Shown: positions 56,509-64,000 of the stretch, one piece after another
Position numbering within the stretch: position 1 is the first letter of the stretch
Layout: every line of letters starts with the position of its first letter
Assembly: GCA_945860595.1 (NCBI GenBank)
Contig: CAMAQV010000004.1
Span: 1-64,000, forward strand
DNA from: Comamonas sp. lk
Lineage (GTDB): Bacteria; Pseudomonadota; Gammaproteobacteria; Burkholderiales; Burkholderiaceae_C
Length of the DNA stretch: 64,000 bases
Direction: 5' to 3'
Position numbers and translations under genes: made by a program
Notes under the pieces: generated by a model
Databases searched by the model: none
Told to the model about the DNA's origin: nothing
The model's input: the letters and a program-made list of their open reading frames with translations, nothing else

Positions 56509-58260
56509 ATGTCCACCGCCCAAAAGGCCCCGGTCAATCGCACCAGCGCGCTCGATGTTCTGGTTCAGCGCGGAAAGATCACTGCGGAACAAGCCACAAC
56601 GATTGCGCAGACGGCATTGGCCAAGCAACTCAGCCCCGTGGCAGAACTCGTGACCAGCCAAACGATCACCGCCCGCGAGCTGGCGAAAACCTTGTCGAGT
56701 GCCTTGGCCTATCCCCTTTTGGATCTGAACGCCATTGCAATAAACCAGCTGCCACGCGACCCGGTCTTTGCTGCATTTCAGCAAAAGTTCCAGGTGCTGG
56801 TCCTAGCGCGACGGAGCAACCGCCTCCTGGTGGCCAGCGCCGACCCTGCCAATCGAGAGGCCGAGGCAGCCATTCTGCAGGTCACCAAGCTGGCGGTCGA
56901 GTGGGTGGTGGTGGAGTACGACAAGTTACCGCAACCCAGTCCAAATGAGGCCAGAATGGCCGGCGACATCATCTCCGCGCAGTTGGCCGAACCCGACCAA
57001 GAGCGGCCAGACGCAGATACCTATACGTTTGACTTCGAAAGTGTGGTCGCGGACCACGACGCGCTTGCCGCGGAGCAGGGACAGGCAGAGATTGATAACG
57101 CGCCCGTGGTGCGGTTTTTGCAGTCCATGCTGGACCGTGCTTTGAACGAGGGCGCGTCGGATGTGCATTTTGAGCCCTATGAGGCAAATTACCGGGTTCG
57201 CCTGCGGATTGACGGGGAGCTGCATGAAGTTGCCAGCCCGCCGACCTTCATCAAAGACCAACTGTCATCGCGCATCAAGGTACTCGCCCGCCTGGACATC
57301 TCTGAAAAGCGGGTTCCACAAGACGGGCGCATGAAGCTGAAGATGCAACAGGGACGGGTAATTGATTTTCGGGTCAGCACCTTGCCGACGCTGTTTGGCG
57401 AAAAAATTGTGATCCGCATTCTGGACTCCAAGGTGGCCATGCTGGGCATCGATGCGCTCGGCTATGAACCGGAAGAAAGGCAGCGCCTGATGCATGCCAT
57501 TGGCAGACCCAACGGCATGATTCTGGTTACCGGCCCCACGGGGTCGGGCAAAACGGTATCGCTCTACAGCTGCCTGAACATCCTCAACCGGGACAGCGTA
57601 AACATCGCCACAGCGGAAGACCCTTCAGAAATTAACCTACCCGGAGTCAACCAAGTCAACATCAATGAAAAAACCGGGCTCACTTTCGCCACGGCGCTGC
57701 GCGCATTTTTGCGCCAGGACCCGGACATCATCATGGTGGGTGAGATACGTGATCTAGAGACCGCCGACATCGCCATCAAAGCAGCCCAAACTGGCCACCT
57801 GGTTTTATCCACCCTGCATACCAACGACGCACCCGCCACGCTGAACCGGCTGCGCAATATGGGCATTGCGCCATTCAACATTGCCTCCAGTGTGATCCTC
57901 ATCACGGCCCAGCGCCTGGCACGTAAGCTCTGTTCCGCCTGCAAAGCCCCCCAGTCCTTACCGAACGCAGCCTTGCTGGAAGCGGGGTTCAAATCCGAAG
58001 ATCTGGACGGAAGCTGGAAGCTCTACGCCCCCGTGGGCTGTCCGCAATGCAACAACGGCTACAAAGGACGTTTAGGCATTTACCAGGTTATGCCCATCAC
58101 AGAGACCATGCAGCGGCTGATCCTGCAAGATGCCAGCCAGAACGACATCGCGGAACAAGCGCAACGGGAAGGGGTTCGAACGATGCGCCAATCCGGCTTG
58201 CTCAAAGTGAAGGCGGGCTTGACATCCATCGAAGAAATTCTGGGGGCGACCAATGCATGA
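56509..58260 (+). CDS. pilB: Type IV pilus assembly ATPase PilB
   Basis: A 583-residue ATPase that powers pilus extension. The N-terminal MshEN-like region is followed by the ATPase core with Walker A GPTGSGKTVSLYS, Walker B PDIIMVGEIRDLETA and HTNDAPATLNRL. A tetracysteine zinc motif is present (CSAC and CPQC). The start MSTAQKAPVN at 56509 follows a strong AAGGAGAGGAA ribosome site; the longer frame is non-conserved. Overlaps pilC by 8 bp. Confidence 0.95.
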   Translation: MSTAQKAPVNRTSALDVLVQRGKITAEQATTIAQTALAKQLSPVAELVTSQTITARELAKTLSSALAYPLLDLNAIAINQLPRDPVFAAFQQKFQVLVLARRSNRLLVASADPANREAEAAILQVTKLAVEWVVVEYDKLPQPSPNEARMAGDIISAQLAEPDQERPDADTYTFDFESVVADHDALAAEQGQAEIDNAPVVRFLQSMLDRALNEGASDVHFEPYEANYRVRLRIDGELHEVASPPTFIKDQLSSRIKVLARLDISEKRVPQDGRMKLKMQQGRVIDFRVSTLPTLFGEKIVIRILDSKVAMLGIDALGYEPEERQRLMHAIGRPNGMILVTGPTGSGKTVSLYSCLNILNRDSVNIATAEDPSEINLPGVNQVNINEKTGLTFATALRAFLRQDPDIIMVGEIRDLETADIAIKAAQTGHLVLSTLHTNDAPATLNRLRNMGIAPFNIASSVILITAQRLARKLCSACKAPQSLPNAALLEAGFKSEDLDGSWKLYAPVGCPQCNNGYKGRLGIYQVMPITETMQRLILQDASQNDIAEQAQREGVRTMRQSGLLKVKAGLTSIEEILGATNA

Positions 58261-59500
58261 CACCGTAAAAGCCCCGTCCCCGGCAAAAGGAATCCAGAAA
58301 CCACCCAAGGAATACATCTTCGATTGGCGTGGAACTGATGCCTACGGAAAATTGATTGACGGTGACATCCGGGCACCAAGCCAGGCTTTTGCCAAGGCAC
58401 AACTTGCGCGCCAGGGGATCCGGACCCAACGCGTACAAAAACGCAAAGTCGAGCGCCGCAACACGACGATCAAACCCAAAGACATCTCCGTTTTCACCCG
58501 GCAGCTGGCGACCATGATGAAAGCGGGACTGCCCTTGCTGCAGGCATTCGACATCGTTGCCCGCGGCAGCGGCAATCCAGCCTTGGCACTGCTTGTGCGC
58601 AATATCCGCAGCGATGTCGAAACCGGCACGGCGATGAGCGCGGCATTCCGCAAATTCCCGGAATATTTCAATAGCCTGTACTGCAACTTGGTAGCTGCGG
58701 GAGAAACCGCGGGCATACTGGACGCCATGCTGGACCGATTGGCGGTGTATTTGGAGAAAACAGAAGCCTTGAAGTCAAAAATCAAATCGGCATTGATGTA
58801 CCCGATTGCCGTGATTCTGGTTTCAGTTGCTGTTTTGACCGTCATCATGCTCTTCGTGATTCCATCGTTCAAAAAAATATTCGCCTCGTTTGGTGCGGAC
58901 CTCCCGGCCCCCACCTTGGTTGTGATTGCGCTCAGCGACGCATTCGTGGCCAACTGGTACCTGGTGTTGGGCGCTGTGTTTATCGGTAGCTTTGTTTTTT
59001 TGCGCCTGCTAAAAACCGACACTGCACTACAAATCTGGGTGGACCGCACCAAGCTGCGCTTACCCATCATCGGCCCATTGATTGAAAAAGCCTGCGTGGC
59101 CCGTTGGGCACGTACCCTATCGACCATGTTTGCGGCGGGCGTGCCGTTGGTGGAGGCACTCACATCGGTGGGCACCGCTGCGGGCAATCTGGTTTTTGAG
59201 CGCGGTACAGAGCGCATACGCCAAGAAGTGTCCATCGGAACTTCGCTCGGCGCCGCGATGACCCGCTCCAAGTTGTTCCCCGAAATTGTCTTGCAAATGG
59301 CGTCCATCGGCGAAGAGTCGGGCGCTCTGGACCGCATGCTGGCAAAAGTCGCCGACTTTTATGAGGCCGAGGTGGATGATGCGGTGGCCGGTCTGTCCAG
59401 CCTGATAGAACCCGTCATCATTGTCTTTCTGGGCGGCGTGATCGGCAGCATCGTCATTGCCATGTACCTTCCCATCTTCAAAATGGGCAATGCGGTGTGA
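58253..59500 (+). CDS. pilC: Type IV pilus inner-membrane platform protein PilC
   Basis: A 415-residue GspF/PilC family protein with three membrane helices and two repeated cytoplasmic domains (FTRQLATMMKAGLPLLQAFDI and the second half KACVARWARTLSTMFAAGVPLVEAL). It anchors the pilus machine and couples to PilB. It starts in the end of pilB and ends at the pilD start. Confidence 0.95.
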   Translation: MHDTVKAPSPAKGIQKPPKEYIFDWRGTDAYGKLIDGDIRAPSQAFAKAQLARQGIRTQRVQKRKVERRNTTIKPKDISVFTRQLATMMKAGLPLLQAFDIVARGSGNPALALLVRNIRSDVETGTAMSAAFRKFPEYFNSLYCNLVAAGETAGILDAMLDRLAVYLEKTEALKSKIKSALMYPIAVILVSVAVLTVIMLFVIPSFKKIFASFGADLPAPTLVVIALSDAFVANWYLVLGAVFIGSFVFLRLLKTDTALQIWVDRTKLRLPIIGPLIEKACVARWARTLSTMFAAGVPLVEALTSVGTAAGNLVFERGTERIRQEVSIGTSLGAAMTRSKLFPEIVLQMASIGEESGALDRMLAKVADFYEAEVDDAVAGLSSLIEPVIIVFLGGVIGSIVIAMYLPIFKMGNAV

Positions 59501-60351
59501 TGGGCTACGGCATGCCTATCGCAGCACCGTACTTGGCTTTGGCTGCGCTTCTGGGATTGCTGGTGGGCAGCTTTCTCAACGTTCTAATCTACCGCCTGCC
59601 TATCATGATGGAGCGTGTCTGGGCTAAGGAATGCGCCGCCCTGTCGGACCTGCCCGAGCCCGTTCAAGCACCTCTTAACCTTATGGTGCCGCGCTCGCGC
59701 TGCGGCCACTGCGGCCACCAGCTGCGCTGGGTGGAAAACATTCCGGTTCTGAGCTTTGTGGCCTTGCGAGGTCGCTGTTCAGCCTGCGGGACCTCCATCT
59801 CCTGGCGCTACCCGGTGGTCGAAGTGCTGACGGCCGCACTTTTTGCCTACTGCGCGGCGCGCTGGGGCATTGGGCCCGAAGCGGCTGTGTGGTCCACGTT
59901 CGGATGTTTGTTGCTGGCCTGCGGATGGATTGACTGGGACACCACCTACCTGCCCGATGACCTGACGCTTGCGCTGCTCTGGCTGGGTTTGGTCAGCGCC
60001 AGTCTGGGCTACAGTGGGGTACGGCTAGACGATGCGCTATGGGGCGCGGTTGCAGGCTATGGATCCCTGTGGTTGGTTTTTTGGTTCTTCAAACTGCTAA
60101 CGGGTAAAGACGGCATGGGATATGGTGATTTCAAACTCTTTGCGGCGCTCGGAGCCTGGTTCGGGTGGACGGCTCTGGTGCCGCTGATTCTGCTCGCCTC
60201 CTGTACCGGCGCTGTGACCGGCTTGGTCATGAAGTGGCGTGCCGCGCTGCGTGAGGGTGGCGTCCTGCCCTTCGGCCCCTTTCTAGCGGGGGCTGGCTTT
60301 GTTGCCATGGCCACAGATCCGCTCAACTTGCTTTACCGCATCGGGCTGTGA
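59500..60351 (+). CDS. pilD: Prepilin peptidase/N-methyltransferase PilD
   Basis: A 283-residue aspartyl protease of the membrane. The N-terminal methylation part has the tetracysteine CGHC and CSAC. The two catalytic Asp lie in DWDTTYLPDDL and GMGYGDFK. It cleaves and methylates prepilins. A GTG one codon upstream (59497) is an alternative start. It overlaps coaE by 4 bp. Confidence 0.94.
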   Translation: MGYGMPIAAPYLALAALLGLLVGSFLNVLIYRLPIMMERVWAKECAALSDLPEPVQAPLNLMVPRSRCGHCGHQLRWVENIPVLSFVALRGRCSACGTSISWRYPVVEVLTAALFAYCAARWGIGPEAAVWSTFGCLLLACGWIDWDTTYLPDDLTLALLWLGLVSASLGYSGVRLDDALWGAVAGYGSLWLVFWFFKLLTGKDGMGYGDFKLFAALGAWFGWTALVPLILLASCTGAVTGLVMKWRAALREGGVLPFGPFLAGAGFVAMATDPLNLLYRIGL

Positions 60352-60959
60352 GCAGGCGACCGCGCAATATTGGCATCACCGGCGGGATCGGTAGCGGTAA
60401 AAGCACGGTCGCCGGGTTTTTGGGCGAGCAAGGCGGGGTGCTGATCGACGCCGATGCGGCCTCCCGCGGGCTGACGGCGCCGGGGGGCGCTGCAATGACG
60501 GCAATTGGTGCAGCTTTCGGCCCGGCCATGGTGGATCCGCAGGGTGGGCTGGACCGGGCGGCGATGCGGCAGCTGGTTTTTGATGAACCGAGGGCGCGCC
60601 AGCGCTTGGAGGCCATCGTCCATCCGCTGATCTGGCAGGAAATCGACCGGCTGCGGCAGGCTGCGCACCAGACCGGTGCGTCTATGCTTATTTTTGACGT
60701 TCCGCTGCTGGTGGAGATGCGGCGCTGGCGCCCCCTGCTCGACACGGTTCTGGTGGTGGACTGCAGCCCAGCCACCCAACATCAGCGGGTATTGGCGCGC
60801 AGCGGGATGGACGCGGCCCAGACCCAACGCATCATGGACGCACAGGCCAGCCGGGCACAGCGCCTAGCCTGCGCTGACCATGTGTTGCTCAATGAGGGAC
60901 TGACACTGGCGGCGCTGCGGGTGCAGGCGCATCAGTTTCTGCAGACCTTGCGGCTATGA
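60348..60959 (+). CDS. coaE: Dephospho-CoA kinase
   Basis: CoaE, 203 residues, last step of coenzyme A synthesis. The Walker A is GGIGSGKST, DADAASRGLTAPG and HPLIWQEI are typical, and the lid Arg lies in RIMDAQASRAQR. Start GTG at 60348 overlaps pilD. The pilD-coaE-zapD-yacG order is conserved in betaproteobacteria. Confidence 0.94.
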   Translation: MSRRPRNIGITGGIGSGKSTVAGFLGEQGGVLIDADAASRGLTAPGGAAMTAIGAAFGPAMVDPQGGLDRAAMRQLVFDEPRARQRLEAIVHPLIWQEIDRLRQAAHQTGASMLIFDVPLLVEMRRWRPLLDTVLVVDCSPATQHQRVLARSGMDAAQTQRIMDAQASRAQRLACADHVLLNEGLTLAALRVQAHQFLQTLRL

Positions 60960-60981
60960 TGCGCCACCCGGAAAACGCAGC

Positions 60982-61737
60982 GTGATTACCTACGAATACC
61001 CCTTTAACGAGCGCGTTCGCACCTACTTGCGGCTGGAACAACTGTTTGACCGGGTGTTTTCGCTGATTGAAGACACCGAGGTCATCGAGCACCACTTCGC
61101 GCTGACCACCCTTTTTGAAATTATGGACGTCGGGGCCCGTGCCGACCTGAAATCCGACGTGATGAAGGATTTGGAGCGGCAAAAGCACGCCATGATCAGT
61201 TACCGTGGTAACCCGGCCATTGCAGCCGAGGCGTTGGAAGAAGTGATCGAGCGCTTGCAACTCTGCTTCGACGGGTTAAACGCCGTCCCGGGGCGGGCCG
61301 GTCAGACCCTCACCGACATCGACTGGCTCATGGGCGTGCGCAGCCGCGCCGCCATTCCGGGCGGAACCTGTGAATTCGACCTGCCTGCGTACTTTGCCTG
61401 GAAACACCTGCCTGCAGCGCGGCGTCAACAGGATTTGCGTAATTGGATCCATACCCTGCGTCCGCTGGCAGCGTCGATTCGCCTGCTGTTGAATTTGCTG
61501 CGCCAGTCAGGAGCAGCCCAGAAAGTCAGCGTGGTCGGCGGTCAGTACCAGCAGTCCTTGCAACAAGGAAAGACCTCGCAGCTGGTGCGGGTCGCGCTGG
61601 ACCGACAAGCCGAACTGATCCCGGAAATCAGCGGAAACCGCCTCGTCTTGTCGATACGCCTTATGCGCATGGGGGAAGACGCCCGCCTGCGCGCCAGTGG
61701 TGAAGATGCAACCCTGGAAATCACGCTCTGCGCCTGA
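60982..61737 (+). CDS. zapD: Cell division protein ZapD
   Basis: ZapD (DUF1342), 251 residues, which bundles FtsZ filaments. Seen: YEYPFNERVRTYLRLEQLFD at the N-terminus and the all-helical domain followed by a beta domain ending LEITLCA. Start is GTG at 60982. It lies 22 bp after coaE. Confidence 0.93.
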   Translation: MITYEYPFNERVRTYLRLEQLFDRVFSLIEDTEVIEHHFALTTLFEIMDVGARADLKSDVMKDLERQKHAMISYRGNPAIAAEALEEVIERLQLCFDGLNAVPGRAGQTLTDIDWLMGVRSRAAIPGGTCEFDLPAYFAWKHLPAARRQQDLRNWIHTLRPLAASIRLLLNLLRQSGAAQKVSVVGGQYQQSLQQGKTSQLVRVALDRQAELIPEISGNRLVLSIRLMRMGEDARLRASGEDATLEITLCA

Positions 61738-61749
61738 AACGGATGCGGT

Positions 61750-61941
61750 ATGCCTGAAGAGTTCGCGTCCCGCATCGTGCGCTGCCCCCGCTGCGGCGGT
61801 GACAGTCTGTATGGGCCGGCCAATGCGTTTCGCCCCTTTTGCAGCGCACGCTGCAAGAACCACGACCTGGGTGCCTGGGCGAACGAAGAGTTTCACATCC
61901 CAGCCCCATTGGTAGATCCCGACGGGCCGCTCGATTCTTGA
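61750..61941 (+). CDS. yacG: DNA gyrase inhibitor YacG
   Basis: A 63-residue zinc protein. The four ligands are CPRC and CSARC; NAFRPFCSARCKNHDLG is diagnostic. It starts 12 bp after zapD. Confidence 0.9.
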   Translation: MPEEFASRIVRCPRCGGDSLYGPANAFRPFCSARCKNHDLGAWANEEFHIPAPLVDPDGPLDS

Positions 61942-61967
61942 CCGAAACCTATTGGAGGTTGCAGGCT

Positions 61968-62393
61968 TCAAGCCGCCGCGCCCGGCATGCGGTGCGTCGG
62001 ACCGCGAAAACCCCGCTCCTGTGCGAACCAGGCCAGCACCGGAACGGTTCCGGGCAAAACGGGCTCCAAGTCGACCGGTAATTGCTGCCAGGAACACGAC
62101 TGACCTTCCAGCATTTGCAGCGGGCCATCCCAGGCGCTGACGATCCAGAAATGCAGCTTCACCAGCGCGTGCGGGTAATCAACCACCTCATCACGCCAGG
62201 CGTGGGCGCTGGTGACGCGTATGCCCAACTCCTCGCGCAACTCCCGCTCCAAAGCGGTGCGCACGTCCTCGCTGGGTTCGACCTTGCCACCGGGAAATTC
62301 CCAATAGCCCGCATAGGGCTTGCCGGGCGGGCGTGAGGTCAGCAAAAAAGCACCATCCGGGCGCAGCAACACGCCGACCGCAACTTCCACCAT
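61968..62393 (-). CDS. mutT: MutT-like Nudix hydrolase (8-oxo-dGTP type)
   Basis: A 141-residue Nudix protein. The Nudix box is complete: GGKVEPSE followed by seven residues then RELREELGI. LTSRPPGKPYAGYWEFPGG leads into it. The start at 62393 (MVEVAVGVLL) gives a normal MutT length; a TTG at 62468 would add 25 residues and lie 4 bp after the DUF815 gene. Confidence 0.88.
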   Translation of the reverse strand: MVEVAVGVLLRPDGAFLLTSRPPGKPYAGYWEFPGGKVEPSEDVRTALERELREELGIRVTSAHAWRDEVVDYPHALVKLHFWIVSAWDGPLQMLEGQSCSWQQLPVDLEPVLPGTVPVLAWFAQERGFRGPTHRMPGAAA

Positions 62394-62472
62394 CTCGCGC
62401 AGCGGCCCGCCTTCACGGGCCCGATCGGGGTCTGCAGTCAGAACGCCGGATGCCACGCGTTGGGGCAATCAG

Positions 62473-63369
62473 TCAAGCCGCCGGGGAAGCCGCGTCCTGC
62501 CCGGCGTAGTCACGGGCAAACTGCCAGGCCACACGACCACTGCGCGATGCGCGCTCGAGCGCCCACATCAAGGCCGGTGCCCGGGCCTGGGCAACGCGCG
62601 CGGGCTCGACCCCCAGCACCTGCAACCACTGGTTGACGATGGTCAGGTACTCGTCCTGGGTGAAGGGATAAAAACTCAGCCACAACCCGAAGCGCTCGGA
62701 CAGCGATATTTTTTCCTCAACGCCTTCGCCGGGATGGACTTCGCCGTCCTCGGTGTGCTGGTAGCTCAGGTTCTCGGACATGTACTCGGGCAGCAGGTGG
62801 CGGCGGTTGCTGGTGGCGTAAATCAGCACGTTCGGCGTAGAAGCAGACACAGAACCATCCAGCGCCGACTTCAAGGCCTTGTAGCCGGTTTCACCTTCGT
62901 CAAAACTCAGGTCGTCGCAAAAGATGATGAACTTCTCCGGCCGTGCAGCGACCAGATCCACGATGTCGGGCAAATCGACCATCTCGGATTTGTCGACCTC
63001 GATCAGGCGCAAGCCCTGGTCGGCAAACGCATGCAGGCAGGCCCGGATCAGAGAGGACTTACCCGTGCCGCGCGCGCCGGTGAGCAAGACATTGTTGGCC
63101 CCACGGCCTTGAAGAAACTGCTGCGTATTGCGCAAGAGACGCTCTTTTTGGACATCCACCTCTTTCAGATCAGAAAACCGGATGTCCGCAATATGCTGGA
63201 CCGGCACCAGTACGCCCTGGCCCGAGCGCTTGCGCCGGTAACGCATGGCGACCGAGGCGCTCCAGTCGGGCTCCACAATCGACAGATCGAATGAAGCTTC
63301 CACCCGCTCCATAAAGCGCTCAGCGCGCTGTAAAAACTGCGCCAAGCGCAGGTCGTTTTCAAAGGACAT
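62473..63369 (-). CDS. DUF815-family AAA ATPase
   Basis: A 298-residue P-loop ATPase. Walker A is GARGTGKSSLI, Walker B IIFCDDLSFDEGE, and ATSNRRHLLPEYM is a sensor region typical of the DUF815 family. Function is unknown. It lies between argJ and mutT, as in other Burkholderiales. Confidence 0.9.
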   Translation of the reverse strand: MSFENDLRLAQFLQRAERFMERVEASFDLSIVEPDWSASVAMRYRRKRSGQGVLVPVQHIADIRFSDLKEVDVQKERLLRNTQQFLQGRGANNVLLTGARGTGKSSLIRACLHAFADQGLRLIEVDKSEMVDLPDIVDLVAARPEKFIIFCDDLSFDEGETGYKALKSALDGSVSASTPNVLIYATSNRRHLLPEYMSENLSYQHTEDGEVHPGEGVEEKISLSERFGLWLSFYPFTQDEYLTIVNQWLQVLGVEPARVAQARAPALMWALERASRSGRVAWQFARDYAGQDAASPAA

Positions 63370-63372
63370 ACA

Positions 63373-64000
63373 TCAGGACCGGTAATCGGCGTTGATGGTG
63401 ACGTATTCGTGGCTGAAGTCACACGTCCACACCGTGTCCGATTCGGTACCACGCCCCAGATCCACGCGCACCGTGATCTCGGCCTGGCGCATCACGCGCT
63501 GGCCGTCCTCTTCGCGGTAGGAAGGCTTGCGTCCGCCACCGCTGACCACCTGCACATCGTCCAGGTAAAGGGCGATGCGGGTCTGGTCCAGATCGGCAAT
63601 GCCGGCATAACCAACGGCAGCCAGAATACGCCCCAGATTGGGGTCGCTGGCGAAGAAAGCGGTCTTGACCAAGGGCGAATGGGCAATGGCGTAGGCGGCT
63701 TGGCGGCACTCGGCCGCGTCGCGTCCGCCATCCACCTGCACGGTAATGAACTTGGTCGCGCCCTCCCCGTCGCGCACGATGGCCTGCGCCAGCTGCCGTG
63801 CCACACCAATCATGGCAGCGCGCAGGGCCAAGGCGGATTCGCCCTCCCATGCGTCGATCTGCGGGTTGCCCAGCTGGTTGGACGCGATCAGCGTGAGCGA
63901 GTCGTTGGTGGAGGTATCCCCGTCCACGGTAATACGGTTGAAGGACGCCTCTGCCACTTCGCGGGCCAGCACCTGCAAAGCTGCCTGGCTGATGTTGGCG
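63373..64000 (-). CDS. argJ: Bifunctional glutamate N-acetyltransferase/ornithine acetyltransferase (partial)
   Basis: The C-terminal 209 residues of ArgJ; the frame runs off the window end, so the cleavage site with the catalytic Thr is not seen. Visible: [12 protein letters not shown], the substrate-binding [13 protein letters not shown], and [22 protein letters not shown]. The enzyme makes and recycles N-acetylglutamate in arginine synthesis. Its stop lies 3 bp before the DUF815 start. Confidence 0.93.
   Translation of the reverse strand, partial: ANISQAALQVLAREVAEASFNRITVDGDTSTNDSLTLIASNQLGNPQIDAWEGESALALRAAMIGVARQLAQAIVRDGEGATKFITVQVDGGRDAAECRQAAYAIAHSPLVKTAFFASDPNLGRILAAVGYAGIADLDQTRIALYLDDVQVVSGGGRKPSYREEDGQRVMRQAEITVRVDLGRGTESDTVWTCDFSHEYVTINADYRS

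Overview
The window reads as chromosomal DNA of a betaproteobacterium, most likely order Burkholderiales and probably near Comamonadaceae. This rests on GC-rich coding sequence, the orders pilB-pilC-pilD-coaE-zapD-yacG and argJ-DUF815 ATPase-mutT, fkpB-ispH, a Pil-Chp chemosensory operon and Burkholderiales-type housekeeping proteins. The genus is an inference. No rRNA, tRNA, CRISPR array, insertion sequence, integrase or phage gene was seen.

Layout. 1-6.1 kb: end of a TonB-like gene, a Rep/UvrD helicase, an AEC-family transporter and priA. 6.1-6.5 kb: a 444-bp non-coding stretch with two perfect DnaA boxes and an AT-rich tract. 6.5-17.1 kb: a dynamin-like GTPase followed by a Pil-Chp cluster (pilG, pilH, pilI, pilJ, chpA) expected to control twitching motility. 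17.2-30.7 kb: ordinary genes, namely a DsbD-type reductase, a B12/radical SAM protein, a creatininase-family amidohydrolase, a phosphatase, galM, a truncated haemoglobin, a tungstate ABC transporter (tupB-tupC-tupA), smr, radC, fkpB, ispH and serS. 30.7-37.5 kb: a MocR-type regulator divergent from a four-enzyme catabolic operon (GMC oxidoreductase, beta-hydroxyacid dehydrogenase, aldehyde dehydrogenase, enolase-superfamily enzyme) whose substrate is unknown.

37.6-50.2 kb is the most unusual part. By eye it has lower GC than its flanks. Six tightly packed plus-strand genes encode a SEDS (RodA/FtsW-like) membrane protein with an extra extracytoplasmic domain, a Cys-rich class B PBP-like transpeptidase, a 91-aa protein, an FHA-domain protein, a PP2C-type phosphatase and a membrane-anchored kinase-like protein. 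The set matches in content the actinobacterial rodA-pbpA-pstP-fhaA/fhaB-pknA/pknB locus, yet every member is divergent and no type VI secretion gene is present. Facing it is a four-gene minus-strand set of exported proteins: a lipoprotein, a protein with Ser/Ala decapeptide repeats, a 701-aa exported protein and a Tat-like exported protein. I propose that the two sets form one envelope system in which phospho-signalling controls a dedicated glycan polymerase/transpeptidase pair.

50.2-64 kb returns to GC-rich housekeeping DNA: an eRF1-like small protein, a TauE/SafE permease, an HDAC-family deacetylase, a dual CDGSH protein, the dTDP-rhamnose operon rfbBDAC, the type IV pilus assembly genes pilBCD with coaE-zapD-yacG, and on the minus strand argJ (cut by the window edge), a DUF815 ATPase and mutT. 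The pilBCD machine and the Pil-Chp cluster at 8-17 kb are likely to serve the same pilus.
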